DNA of 64,000 bases from CAUYXS01 sp965248495 (GTDB taxonomy: Bacteria > Chloroflexota > Dehalococcoidia > Lucifugimonadales > Australimonadaceae), in contig CBDFJL010000003.1 of assembly GCA_965248495.1 (NCBI GenBank), positions 682,001 through 746,000 of the forward strand. The letters run 5' to 3'. The notes beneath the pieces are model-generated. The model saw nothing but the letters and a program-made list of their open reading frames with translations. It was not told the DNA's origin and searched no databases. Made by a program: the position numbers and the translations under genes. This document shows, in pieces, positions 23,991 to 31,970 of the stretch; the stretch's first letter is position 1, and every line of letters begins with the position of its first letter.

Positions 23991-25101
23991 CTACGTTGAG
24001 GTCTCCGCGTCGACCTCCGAGAGGAGGTGGGCGCGGATGAAGGGGTCGATGGCCCCGTCCAACACCTGGTCGGGGTTGGTGGACTCGGTGTTCGTGCGGT
24101 GGTCCTTGACCAGCTTGTAGGGCTGCAGCACGTAGCTGCGGATCTGGTTGCCCCACTCCGCGGCTATGTGCGCGCCCTTCAAGGCCGCGCGCTCCTCCAC
24201 CTGGCGCTTGAGCTGGGCCGCGATCAGCCGCGCCCGCAGGATCTTAAGCGCGGTCTCTTTGTTCTGTAGCTGGGACCGCTCGTTTTGGCACGAGACCACG
24301 AGCCCTGTGGCGTGGTGGGTGATGCGAACGGCGGTCGAGCTTTTCTGCACGTGCTGACCCCCTGGGCCGCTGGCCTTGAAGGTCTCGATGGTGATGTCGT
24401 CGGGGCCTATGACGAGCTCGACGTCGCTCTCCGCCTCCGGCAGCACCTCGACCAACGCGAAGGAGGTATGGCGGGCGTGCGCGGCGTCGAAGGGCGAGAG
24501 GCGTACGAGCCGGTGCACCCCCCGCTCGGCCTTCGCATACCCATAGGCGAAGGGTCCGGTCAATTCCAGCGTGGCGCTCTTGATGCCTGCCTCCTCGCCC
24601 GCGGAGCTTTCCAGCACGTTGGCCTTGAACCGGTGCTGTTCGCCCCACCGGGAGTACATGCGCAGCAGCATCTGCGCCCAATCCTGCGACTCCGTCCCGC
24701 CCGCGCCCGCGTGGATGGCGAGGATGGCGTTGTGGTCGTCATACGGGCCCGCGAGCACGAGCTCGAGCTCGAGGTTGTCGGCCTCGCTCAGCAGCGCGCG
24801 CGACTCCTCGGCAAGCTCGGTGAGCATGGCCTCGTCGCCAGCCTCCTGCGCCATCTGCATGAGCTCGACGGCGGTGCGCACGCGCTCGGCGAGGCCCAGC
24901 CAACGCTCGGCTTTGGAGCGCAGCGCCGCGATGCGGCGCATGGTCTGCTGCGCCTGCTGCGAGTCGTCCCAGAAATCGGGTGTGGCGGAGAGTGCTTCGA
25001 GCTGCTCGGCTTCGGCTAGGAGGCCGGCGACGTCAAAGACGCTCCATGATCGAAGCGATCCGCTCCGATAGGGTCGTCAGCTGGTCTCTCAGGTCGTCCA
25101 T
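23991..25101 (-). CDS. prfB: Peptide chain release factor 2 with programmed +1 frameshift
   Basis: RF2 terminates translation at UGA and UAA. Zero-frame codons 1-22 from ATG 25101 end in CTT TGA; the main frame continues in +1 from GAC (25034) to 23991, giving 369 residues. This is the classic autoregulatory shift site CTT-TGA-C, with an internal GGAG 3 nt upstream of CTT as stimulator. The body has the SPF anticodon-like tripeptide (RLSPFDAAH) and the GGQ motif (SGPGGQHVQK). The gene converges with the TIGR03086-type gene. Confidence 0.95.
25033..25038 (-). other. RF2 programmed frameshift site (CTT TGA)
   Basis: Minus-strand CTT TGA C at codons 22-23 of prfB. When RF2 is scarce, ribosomes pause at UGA, slip +1 and make full-length RF2. 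Confidence 0.92.
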
Positions 25102-25230
25102 TGGGGTCACCCTAGCACCGGTCCCGCGGATCGGCGCGACGGGCCCCAGTATACAAGGTTTTCCGTCTGCGCCAGGCCATGGGGCGCTCCGTTTGAGCCG
25201 GACCATGGCGTATGTTACGGTGCGGTTGAC

Positions 25231-25307
25231 CGGGGTGTGGCGCAGTTTGGTAGCGCGCCTGCCTGGGGGGCAGGAGGTCCTCGGTTCAAGTCCGGGCACC
25301 CCGACCA
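25231..25307 (+). tRNA. tRNA-Pro (anticodon GGG)
   Basis: A 77-nt cloverleaf: acceptor CGGGGTG pairs with CACCCCG, D-arm GCGC-AGTTTGGTA-GCGC, anticodon stem CCTGC/GCAGG with loop CTGGGGG (anticodon GGG), T-arm with GGTTCAAGTC, and an encoded CCA end at 25305-25307. Confidence 0.96.
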
Positions 25308-25321
25308 ACCCGGCGCAACGA

Positions 25322-25350
25322 AGAGGCCCGGACGCGCTGTCCGGGCCTCT
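25322..25350. terminator. Hairpin between tRNA-Pro and the convergent HTH gene
   Basis: A 12-bp perfect stem AGAGGCCCGGAC/GTCCGGGCCTCT with a 5-nt loop starts 15 bp after the tRNA. It can terminate the tRNA transcript and, on the other strand, the HTH gene. No T-run follows. Confidence 0.7.
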
Positions 25351-25377
25351 CGCCGTCAAGCTCGTGTGGGTTCTAAT

Positions 25378-25689
25378 CTAGGCAGTCGACGTGACCGGGG
25401 CTCGCCTGCGTCGTAGCGAGCGGTGGATGGTGCGCGGGCTCACGTCGAAGCGAGCGGCCACCTGAAACACCGTCAAGCCGCGGTCGTACTCATCGAAGAT
25501 CCGCTCGTCCCGCTCGCCTTGGCGGAACTGCTGGTACCAGCCCGGATCGTCGTACTTGCACCTGGGCAAGGGGCAGCCGAGGCACGATGCGGAGACCTCG
25601 CAGCCGTTGTCTTGGTAGTGCAGGTTCTCGGGAAGGGAGTCGACGCTGGGCTCGTGTCGGCGACGGCTCGTGGTGCTGTACATACGCAT
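25378..25689 (-). CDS. Small Cys4 + helix-turn-helix regulator, probably SOS-controlled
   Basis: The 103-residue product has a four-cysteine cluster, C30-x5-C36-x2-C39-x4-C44 (CLGCPLPRCKYDD), suited to a zinc or Fe-S site. A resolvase-type HTH follows at residues 70-93 (TVFQVAARFDVSPRTIHRSL). The C-terminus is Arg-rich. ATG 25689 sits 8 nt after AGGAG; ATG 25695 is an alternative. It is likely a DNA-binding regulator. Its promoter contains a LexA-type operator, so DNA damage may induce it. Targets are unknown. Confidence 0.75.
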   Translation of the reverse strand: MRMYSTTSRRRHEPSVDSLPENLHYQDNGCEVSASCLGCPLPRCKYDDPGWYQQFRQGERDERIFDEYDRGLTVFQVAARFDVSPRTIHRSLRRRRAPVTSTA

Positions 25690-25825
25690 GGTCATCACTC
25701 CTCTTAGGTGGTCCGTTTCGTATCTGCTGTTCGTGCGTTTCAAGGCAATCGTTTGGGCACTGCGGGGCGTTGAGTGAAGCGGCTTGACGGCGCGCTCGCA
25801 AACGCATGTTCTAAACGAGATGTGC

Positions 25826-25854
25826 ATATTAGAACTGGTGTTCTGAGATGTCAA
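25826..25854 (-). promoter_or_regulatory. Sigma-70 promoter with embedded LexA-type (SOS) box
   Basis: On the minus strand TTGACA (25849-25854), a 17-nt spacer and TAATAT (25826-25831) form a strong promoter for the Cys4-HTH gene. The spacer is occupied by the perfect palindrome AGAAC-TGGT-GTTCT (25831-25844), matching the GAAC-N4-GTTC LexA operator known from Gram-positive bacteria. A second inverted repeat, GTTCTAA/TTAGAAC (25808-25835), overlaps the start region. The rest of 25696-25955 holds no gene. Confidence 0.75.
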
Positions 25855-25955
25855 CCCTAGGCTGTTGCGAAACTCTCGTGTGCGGTGGGAGCGAGGAACG
25901 CCTCGTACCATCGGACGTGGGCGGCGGCCCACACGGGGTGTTATTACTCATATCT

Positions 25956-26351
25956 ATGGGGACAATTCTGGTCGTCGACGATTACGAGATCCATCGCTAT
26001 CGCTACCGAGCCTTGGTCCAAAACATGGGCCACCGGTGTCTGGAAGCCAGCGACGGGTCGGAGGCTATCTCGCTCTTCAAACGCCATCGGCCGGATGGTG
26101 TCCTCCTCGACGTCTCTCTGGGGCCTGGGGAAGATGGCTTCGAGGTGCTGGCGAAGATCAAGACTGAGTTTCCGCGTGCGAAGGTGATCATGCTCACCGC
26201 TTCCGGGCTGCGAGGTGACGTCCAGGACGCCATCGAAGCCGCTGCCGATGGGTACATTCTCAAGACGGCCGGAAACGACCGCATCCAGCAGGCCATTAGG
26301 GCGCTGGCGCACCGGCCCTCGGAAGAGGGCCATGAAGGACTCTCGGAGTAG
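25956..26351 (+). CDS. Stand-alone response regulator receiver domain protein
   Basis: The 131-residue product is a single CheY-like receiver: ILVVDDYEIH acidic pair (Asp8, Asp9), phospho-acceptor Asp52 in GVLLDVSLG, Thr81 in MLTASG and Lys103 in YILKTA. There is no output domain. ATG 25956 is chosen because receiver domains begin just before ILVVDD; there is no ribosome site, and an upstream GTG at 25938 is possible. No histidine kinase is nearby. Confidence 0.85.
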   Translation: MGTILVVDDYEIHRYRYRALVQNMGHRCLEASDGSEAISLFKRHRPDGVLLDVSLGPGEDGFEVLAKIKTEFPRAKVIMLTASGLRGDVQDAIEAAADGYILKTAGNDRIQQAIRALAHRPSEEGHEGLSE

Positions 26352-26380
26352 AGCCTAGGCCCAAGCCCCCGGTTGGTTGA

Positions 26381-26420
26381 AGCGGCGCTCGGGCCCAACC
26401 CTCGCCTGTCGCGAAACGCC
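26381..26420 (+). repeat. Dispersed repeat copy 1
   Basis: The 18-mer at 26395-26412 (CCAACCCTCGCCTGTCGC) occurs identically at 28612-28629, and similarity extends about 10 bp on each side. This copy lies upstream of the DinB gene. Confidence 0.6.
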
Positions 26421-26511
26421 GGCGCCTACTACACTCCACAGCATGCGACCCGACCTTCGCCCACCGTCAGGGCGCTACGATCCCCTGAGGTCGCCCGGAG
26501 GCTTTGCACCG

Positions 26512-27039
26512 ATGCGCCTGGCCGATTTCATCCAACGAGTCCTCGCCAATAACGACCGCGCTCTATTGCAGGCGTTGGACGGTCTGACCACCGAAGAACT
26601 CAAGAGGCAGCCAAAGGAGGGCGCCAATCCGGTGGGTTGGTTGTTCTGGCATGTGGTCCGCGCCCAAGACCGCATAGTGGCGGCCATCACCGGGACCGAA
26701 CAGGTCTGGATTACCGAGAGGTGGTATGAACGCTTCGGCCGTGACCGCGACCCGGATGATCGAGGGGCGGGGCACACATTGGCGCAGGTGAAAGCATTCT
26801 CGTTCCCCGACCGTGAGCTGCTAGAGGCCTATTTCAACCGCGTGATCCAGGCACGCCGGGTTCTGTCTGATCAGCTTGAGGAGAGCACGCTGGAGCGCAT
26901 GGTGCCGGATGTGGAGGGGACAGGCCAGGTGCCTCTATGGGTTCGACTTGAAGGCCTTCTGGTGGAATCGCTCCAGCACGCCGGTCAGATCGCATACCTT
27001 CGAGGAATGCTGCGGGAGCCTGGCTGGCTGGGAAGATGA
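26512..27039 (+). CDS. DinB superfamily protein
   Basis: The 175-residue product matches the DinB-like four-helix metal-binding fold: a first His in GWLFWHVVRAQDRI, a long helix with ELLEAYFNRV, and a second His in LLVESLQHAGQIAYLRGM. DinB-fold proteins include thiol-dependent transferases and stress proteins. GGAGG lies 10 nt before ATG 26512; an in-frame ATG at 26443 is possible but would cover a repeat-like region. It is probably a single-gene unit. Confidence 0.78.
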   Translation: MRLADFIQRVLANNDRALLQALDGLTTEELKRQPKEGANPVGWLFWHVVRAQDRIVAAITGTEQVWITERWYERFGRDRDPDDRGAGHTLAQVKAFSFPDRELLEAYFNRVIQARRVLSDQLEESTLERMVPDVEGTGQVPLWVRLEGLLVESLQHAGQIAYLRGMLREPGWLGR

Positions 27040-27152
27040 CCGCAGCATCGCGAGCAGGCTCAACGCGACGCGTAGTCATACCTTGGCCAGCCGGCGCGCC
27101 CGCACGGCGTTGAGTCTGCGGCAGCCCTTGTCAGCGAGCACATAATTGCCCC

Positions 27153-28025
27153 ATGTCTGCGCGTGAGATCGCTGCCCGAGTGAGCCGCCTGCTCGGCAAA
27201 CAGGTCGTGGACTGGCGTGCCCCCTCCGGCGGCTATACGCCCGCTGAGCGATACGTCCTCACGTTCGTCGACAATACGACCGTATTTGCCAAGGCCGCGG
27301 TGGACCAACGGACAAGCGACTGGCTAAGGCAGGAGCACGTCGTCTACAGCCAGCTACATGCCTCTTTCATGCCTACGATGCTCGCCTGGGACGGTGACGG
27401 CGATCGACCGCTTCTCGTCCTCGAGGACCTGAGCGGGGGTTACTGGCCGCCGCCCTGGCGGCCAGGGGACATAGGACGGGTAATCGCGACGCTGGCAGAA
27501 GTACGAGATGCTCCTATCCCAGGCGGCGTGGGTACTCTCGTCAGGGACCAACTGGAAGGCTGGCCTCGGGTCCAGGCCGACCCTGGGCCTTTCTTGACGC
27601 TGGGGCTCGTGTCGCAGAGGTGGCTCGATAGCACCCTACCAACGCTGATCCAGGCAGAGCGCGACGCTCCACTCGACGGAGACGAACTCGTCCACCTGGA
27701 CATGCGGAGCGATAACATCTGCCTCTTCGAAGATCGTGTGTGCTTCGTCGATTGGAACCAAGCATGCCGAGGCAACGGCGATCTCGACATCGCGGCCTGG
27801 CTGCCCAGCCTTCACGCCGAAGGCGGCCCCGCACCGTGGGAGATCATGCCAGGGACCGCCGGCTTCGCCGCCGCGATCTCAGGGTACATGGCGGCGAGGG
27901 CGGGGCTCCCAGCTCCGGAGGGGGCGCCTCGCGTGCGTGACGTGCAGCTACAGCAGTTGCGGACGGCGCTACCCTGGGCAGTGAAGGAGCTGGCGCTGCC
28001 GCCCCCGGAAGGATTGGTCCATTAA
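27153..28025 (+). CDS. Aminoglycoside phosphotransferase-family (APH-like) kinase
   Basis: The 290-residue protein has the APH fold signatures: a lysine-bearing strand (TVFAKAAVD), a hinge LLVLEDLSGG, the catalytic loop HLDMRSDNICL and the metal-binding DWNQACRGN. Such enzymes phosphorylate small molecules (antibiotics, choline, sugars). The substrate is unknown and the family name does not imply resistance. Its stop overlaps the next start (TAATG), so the two kinases are coupled. Confidence 0.85.
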   Translation: MSAREIAARVSRLLGKQVVDWRAPSGGYTPAERYVLTFVDNTTVFAKAAVDQRTSDWLRQEHVVYSQLHASFMPTMLAWDGDGDRPLLVLEDLSGGYWPPPWRPGDIGRVIATLAEVRDAPIPGGVGTLVRDQLEGWPRVQADPGPFLTLGLVSQRWLDSTLPTLIQAERDAPLDGDELVHLDMRSDNICLFEDRVCFVDWNQACRGNGDLDIAAWLPSLHAEGGPAPWEIMPGTAGFAAAISGYMAARAGLPAPEGAPRVRDVQLQQLRTALPWAVKELALPPPEGLVH

Positions 28026-28549
28026 TGGCGACCGCGACCGTGCCGCTGCTCATCATCTCCGGGTCCATGGGGGCCGGGAAGACGACGGTGCTCTCCGAGG
28101 CCTCGGACCTGCTGGCGGAGGCCGGCGTCGCCCATGCGGCCATCGACCTCGACTGGCTGGCCATCATGCACCCACAACGCGACCCGCACGGTGGGCGCCT
28201 GGTGTTCGCGAACCTCGCCGCCGTCTGGCCGACGTACGCTACCGCTGGCGCCGATCGGCTGATCGTCGCGCGTGTAGTGGAGGACCAAGCCGAGCTTGAC
28301 CAATATCGCAGCGCCGTGCCGGGCGCGCAGCCAATCGTGTGCCGGCTGACCGCACCGATCGAGCTGATGCGCGAGCGTCTGCGCGTGCGCGAGCCAGGCA
28401 TGTTCCTCGACCAGGCGCTCGCACGCGCATCGGAGCTGGACGGCATCCTGGAACGGGCGGGCGTCGAGGACTTCGTCGTCGACAATGGCCCCGGCCGCTC
28501 GGTCGGCGAGGTGGCGCGCCAGGTGCTGTCCAGTGCTGACTGGCTGTAG
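28025..28549 (+). CDS. P-loop small-molecule kinase (AAA-type, unknown substrate)
   Basis: The 174-residue product opens PLLIISGSMGAGKTTVL with Walker A at about residues 13-20. It has AIDLDWLAIMHPQRDP as a substrate-side motif and an Arg-rich lid (MRERLRVREPGMF). It resembles adenylylsulfate/shikimate-kinase-like ATPases of unassigned role. Start and stop overlap with the APH-like gene implies a joint function. Confidence 0.75.
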   Translation: MATATVPLLIISGSMGAGKTTVLSEASDLLAEAGVAHAAIDLDWLAIMHPQRDPHGGRLVFANLAAVWPTYATAGADRLIVARVVEDQAELDQYRSAVPGAQPIVCRLTAPIELMRERLRVREPGMFLDQALARASELDGILERAGVEDFVVDNGPGRSVGEVARQVLSSADWL

Positions 28550-28569
28550 TCCGTGGACACGCCAAGGCC

Positions 28570-28636
28570 AGCAGGCTCCACGCCCACGGCTTGTCGCCGA
28601 GACGCTCCGGGCCAACCCTCGCCTGTCGCAAACGCT
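28570..28636 (+). repeat. Dispersed repeat copy 2
   Basis: It carries the identical 18-mer at 28612-28629. Its left part (from CAGCAGGC to TTGTCGCCGAG) resembles 29011-29052, which looks like a third, partial copy. It lies upstream of the broken DUF1330 gene. Confidence 0.55.
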
Positions 28637-28696
28637 ACCGCCAGTTGTTGTCCTCCCGAATAATTGGTGTTCATCCCCTCAAAGTAAGAGCCTCCG

Positions 28697-28995
28697 ATGC
28701 CCGCCTACATAATCGCCAACCAGACCATCACCGACCCCGAGGCCTTCGGGAAGTATGCGCAAGCAGCCGGGCCGACGGTCGCCGCCTTTGGGGGGAAGTG
28801 CTCGCCGCGGGTCCAGCCGCCGAGGTGATTGAGGGTAGCTCGGCTTCCGCGATCGTGGTCATGGAGTTTGAGTCCGTCGAGAAGGCGAGGGCGTGGTACG
28901 ACTACCACAAGTACCAGGCGATAGTCGGCCTTCGGCTAGCATCGTCGACCGGCTGGCTGTTGGTAGCGCCCCGATTCGTCCCGCCACAGTCCTAA
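28697..28995 (+). pseudogene. DUF1330-family protein, frameshifted
   Basis: The frame from ATG 28697 reads MPAYIIANQTITDPEAFGKY up to a run of six G at 28790-28795, then ends quickly at TGA. The rest of the family pattern (GGEVLAAGPAAEVIEG, VVMEFESVEKARAWYDYHKYQAI) is in the next frame to 28995. Adding one G to the run restores an intact protein of about 99 residues. It is either a true frameshift mutation or a homopolymer sequencing error. DUF1330 proteins are small ferredoxin-like-fold dimers of unknown function. Confidence 0.8.
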
Positions 28996-29102
28996 GCGCG
29001 AGACCAGGGGCAGCAGGCCGAACGCCGCCGACACTTGTCGGCGAGGCTGTCCCGCACTAGCCTTGGGCTCCCTGACCCCTTCCCACGCCAAGGAGGCGCT
29101 TG

Positions 29103-29729
29103 ATGGCAGAGCAAGAGATCGGACTGTTCGAGGCGATGTATTCCCAACGGGCCATTCGGAGCCTCAAAACCGACCCGGTGCCGCGGGAGGTGCTTCACAA
29201 GATCATCGAGGCGGCGACCAAGGCCCCCAGCGGCGGCAACCGTCAGCCCTGGGCGTTCATTGCGATTCAGGATCGCGGCGTCATCGAGAAGATCGCCGAG
29301 CACGCCAAGGCCGGGTTCGCCGTCATGTACGAGCGGGCGTTGGCCCGCATGAAGCCGGGCGACCCGATGCCGTTGCCGCGTCTGAAGCCGCTGGCCGAGA
29401 ACTTCGAGAAGGTGCCCGCCATCGTCATCCCCTGCTACGTCGGCGCTCCGGGGTCAACCGATGGAGCCGCGGCGGGCGCCTCGTCCATCTACCCCGCGGT
29501 CCAGAACATGCTGCTCGCCGCCCGGGGCCTGGGCATCGGGGCCGTGCTCACGAACCTCGCGCTCAGCCACGAAGCGGAGGTCAAGGAGCTCCTTGGCGTG
29601 CCGGAGCACGTCAGCCTCATGGCCGTGGTCCCCATGGGCTACCCGGACAAGGAACACTACGGCTCGACGACCCGACGTCCGCTGAGTGAGGTAGCGCACT
29701 GGGACCGCTGGGGCAACCAGCAAGCCTGA
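29103..29729 (+). CDS. Nitroreductase-family flavoprotein
   Basis: The 208-residue product has the family start EAMYSQRAIRSLKTDPVP, the FMN site KAPSGGNRQPWAF and the second conserved region LLAARGLGIGAVLTNLAL. These enzymes reduce nitro groups or other acceptors with NAD(P)H and FMN. AAGGAGG lies 7 nt before ATG 29103 (a TTG at 29100 is less likely). It stands alone in its region; the physiological substrate is unknown. Confidence 0.88.
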   Translation: MAEQEIGLFEAMYSQRAIRSLKTDPVPREVLHKIIEAATKAPSGGNRQPWAFIAIQDRGVIEKIAEHAKAGFAVMYERALARMKPGDPMPLPRLKPLAENFEKVPAIVIPCYVGAPGSTDGAAAGASSIYPAVQNMLLAARGLGIGAVLTNLALSHEAEVKELLGVPEHVSLMAVVPMGYPDKEHYGSTTRRPLSEVAHWDRWGNQQA

Positions 29730-29818
29730 GCCGCCCAGGAGCGAACGAAGGCGGACCGAGGACGGCGCTACAAGCCGAACCGCAGCCGCGCGCCACGGCC
29801 GGTGCGGGCGCCCAAGAG

Positions 29819-30400
29819 CTAGCAGGACGCCGCGAGGAGGCAGGCGTTGCGCGCCTCGATGGACGCTGGGTGGATCAGGTCTCCCCGCTCCAGGTACTGA
29901 CGTAGCGCACCGTCCAAGAAGGCCAACAGACCGTCGGTCAGGCTCGCGGAGGCCGCGGTGCGGACCCCGGCCTGGAACGGATACGCGGCTGCCTTTGCCG
30001 GGTCCAGCTTGTCGGCTAAGAACACGACCCGACCCACCGGCGACAGGTCTGCATGGGCGGTCGTGTGCCAGTGAACGCCCTCCAACGCCTCAGCGTCGGT
30101 CACCGAGCCCTCGGCCCGGAGCCAGGCCGCGCCCACCGGGCCGTGCAGCAGCACCGGAGCCTGCTGCTCGACGGTGTTGATCGGCAGGCCGATGCGCTCC
30201 GCCTCCTCCAGCAGGCGTGCGGCGGGGAGGTGCCTGGCCACGTCATGCGCTGCGGCGGTCAGGTCGGCCAGGGCGGGATCAACCTGGTGAGCAGCGGCCA
30301 GCTCGCGCGCGATGGCCCGCACCCGCTCGACATGGTCCGCCAGCCCGGTTGGAAGGGCGGCAAGCCGCTCCTGCAGCAGGGGTGGGAGCTCGAACGCCAT
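29819..30400 (-). CDS. yqeK: YqeK-like HD-domain hydrolase
   Basis: YqeK enzymes hydrolyse diadenosine tetraphosphate. The 193-residue product has the HD pattern: His in LADHVERV, HD in AAAHDVARHLP, the LLHGPVGAAW motif, HWHTTA and the late Asp in VVFLADKLDP, all typical of YqeK. The start overlaps the HIT gene stop (TGATG), so the two nucleotide hydrolases are co-translated. yqeK usually neighbours nadD, but here nadD is 28 kb away. Confidence 0.85.
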   Translation of the reverse strand: MAFELPPLLQERLAALPTGLADHVERVRAIARELAAAHQVDPALADLTAAAHDVARHLPAARLLEEAERIGLPINTVEQQAPVLLHGPVGAAWLRAEGSVTDAEALEGVHWHTTAHADLSPVGRVVFLADKLDPAKAAAYPFQAGVRTAASASLTDGLLAFLDGALRQYLERGDLIHPASIEARNACLLAASC

Positions 30401-30747
30401 CAGCCCATGCCGCCGAGCTGACGACCGGCCAGCAGGTGCATGTGGAAGTGGGGCACGACCTGGCCCGCGGCCTCGCCCTGGTTCACGACCAATCGATAGC
30501 CGCGGGACTCGACGCCGGCGAGGCGCGCGATCTCGGGCACGGCAGCCAGGCAGCGCATCGCCGCATCGAGCTGGGCGGCGTCGGCCTCGGCCAGGGCGTC
30601 CACGTGGGCATGCGGGATGATGAGCAGGTGCGTCGGCGCGATGGGGCTCAGGTCCGCGATGGCGAAGACTTGGCCGTCGTCATAGCGCTTCTCGGCGGGC
30701 ACAGTGCCGGCCGCGATCTTGCAGAAGATGCAGTCGGCCTCACTCAT
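30400..30747 (-). CDS. HIT-family (HinT-like) nucleotide hydrolase
   Basis: The 115-residue protein has the zinc-type N-terminus CIFCKIAAG and the histidine triad HFHMHLL near the C-terminus, as in HinT, which hydrolyses adenosine phosphoramidates. Pairing with yqeK suggests joint clearing of adenylated nucleotides. Confidence 0.92.
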   Translation of the reverse strand: MSEADCIFCKIAAGTVPAEKRYDDGQVFAIADLSPIAPTHLLIIPHAHVDALAEADAAQLDAAMRCLAAVPEIARLAGVESRGYRLVVNQGEAAGQVVPHFHMHLLAGRQLGGMG

Positions 30748-30816
30748 GCGCGCTCACCGCGTCGACTGGCATGCGCGTCTGCCGCGTTGGCCGGGCGGAA
30801 GGAAGCGGACGCCGCC

Positions 30817-31056
30817 CTAGACGTTGCCCACCGCGAGGCAGGTGACGGTACGCCCAATTCCGCCGATGGTGTGGACTCGGCCCGTGACGATGTCGCCGAC
30901 CGAGGCGAGGTCCCTCGCCTCCAGCGTGGCGATGATGTCGTACGGGCCCGTGACGACGTCGACCGAGACGACGCCTTCGAGGCCCGTGAGTCCGTGCACC
31001 ACTTCCTTCGTCTTGCCGACCTGAGTCTCGATGAGCAGGAACGCTCTCGTCTCCAT
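30817..31056 (-). CDS. Stand-alone Lrp/AsnC ligand-binding (RAM) domain protein
   Basis: The 79-residue product (METRAFLLIETQVGKTKEV to the end) is only the alpha/beta ligand-binding domain of Lrp/AsnC regulators, without HTH. It contains the typical GVVSVDVVTGPYDIIATLEA stretch. Such proteins bind amino acids or assemble with full-length Lrp proteins. GGGGG about 6 nt upstream supports ATG 31056. Confidence 0.85.
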   Translation of the reverse strand: METRAFLLIETQVGKTKEVVHGLTGLEGVVSVDVVTGPYDIIATLEARDLASVGDIVTGRVHTIGGIGRTVTCLAVGNV

Positions 31057-31188
31057 AGTGGCCCCCATACGCCGGCCGATTTTCCCCACGCCCAAATCAC
31101 GGTGCCAGGCATGGCCGATGATATGCGTGGCCTCCCCGAGGGTCAACGCGGCGCACGGCCATGCCTGGCATTAACTCAGGTGGGGGCT

Positions 31189-31197
31189 TGCTAGAAT
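31189..31197 (+). promoter_or_regulatory. Extended -10 (TGC-TAGAAT) of rsmG, leaderless
   Basis: TGC-TAGAAT ends 7 nt before GTG 31205, and there is no ribosome site. The transcript probably starts at or beside the start codon. Confidence 0.55.
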
Positions 31198-31204
31198 CGT
31201 CGCC

Positions 31205-31915
31205 GTGGCAACCCAACCTGGGATACTCGAGGCAGGCGCAGCCGCGCTGGGCGTCCCGCTCGACGCGGCGCAGCTCGGTCTGTTCGGGCGCTACCTCGCG
31301 GGGCTTCGGGACTGGAACCGCCGGCTCAACCTAACCTCCGCCGCGGCCCTTGCCGACGCGGAGCGCACGCACTTTCTCGACGCGCTGGCGTTGGCGCCAT
31401 ACCTACGCGAGCTACCCGTGAGCGCCGGGCTCGTTGACATCGGATCGGGCGCCGGCTTCCCTGGCATCCCGCTCAAGCTGGCGATGCCGGGCATCGAGCT
31501 GGCGCTCGTCGAGGCGACGGCCAAGAAGGTCGAGTTTCTGCGCTGGCTCGTCGGCGAGCTGAGCCTCACTGGTGTCGCGGTCCACGGCGGACGGACCGAG
31601 GACCTGGCTCACGACCCAGCGCTCCGCGAGCGCTTCGACGCGGCCACGGCGCGGGCGCTCGGTGCGTTCCCAACCGTGCTGGAGTTGACGCTGCCGTTCC
31701 TACGCGTCGGCGGCGTGCTGCTGGCCCAGCGTGGCAACGCCGGCCCGGCGGAGGCCTCCGCCGTGACCGGCGCCGCGGAGGCGTTGGGCGGTCGCCTACG
31801 CGCCGTCGAATCGACCGGAGAGGGGCGGTACGTCGTCGTCGTGGACAAGGTCTCACCAACGCCCGAGCGCTACCCGCGTAGGTCCGGCATGCCTGCGAAG
31901 CGTCCGCTGCGCTGA
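31205..31915 (+). CDS. rsmG: 16S rRNA (guanine527-N7)-methyltransferase RsmG
   Basis: RsmG methylates G527 of 16S rRNA. The 236-residue product has the GidB pattern: LRDWNRRLNLTS, the SAM site VDIGSGAGFPGIPLKLAMP, and DAATARALGAFPTVLELTLPFL. The start is GTG. It is not next to gidA or parAB as in many bacteria. Confidence 0.93.
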   Translation: MATQPGILEAGAAALGVPLDAAQLGLFGRYLAGLRDWNRRLNLTSAAALADAERTHFLDALALAPYLRELPVSAGLVDIGSGAGFPGIPLKLAMPGIELALVEATAKKVEFLRWLVGELSLTGVAVHGGRTEDLAHDPALRERFDAATARALGAFPTVLELTLPFLRVGGVLLAQRGNAGPAEASAVTGAAEALGGRLRAVESTGEGRYVVVVDKVSPTPERYPRRSGMPAKRPLR

Positions 31916-31970
31916 CGGGTCCGGGCCTGGTACCCTCTGCGGGCGCACACACGGCGCGCGCGGAGGAGCG

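Noticed and set aside
23991..24941. RF2 starting at 24941 as a 316-aa protein
   Set aside because: The conserved N-terminus lies upstream and is reached through the CTT TGA C frameshift, so the gene extends to 25101.
25033..25035. TGA in prfB as a third selenocysteine codon
   Set aside because: The sequence after it continues in the +1 frame, not the same frame, and the site is the classic RF2 shift signal.
27153..28025. APH-like gene as an antibiotic resistance gene
   Set aside because: Only the general kinase fold is visible; substrate-site residues do not identify an aminoglycoside enzyme.
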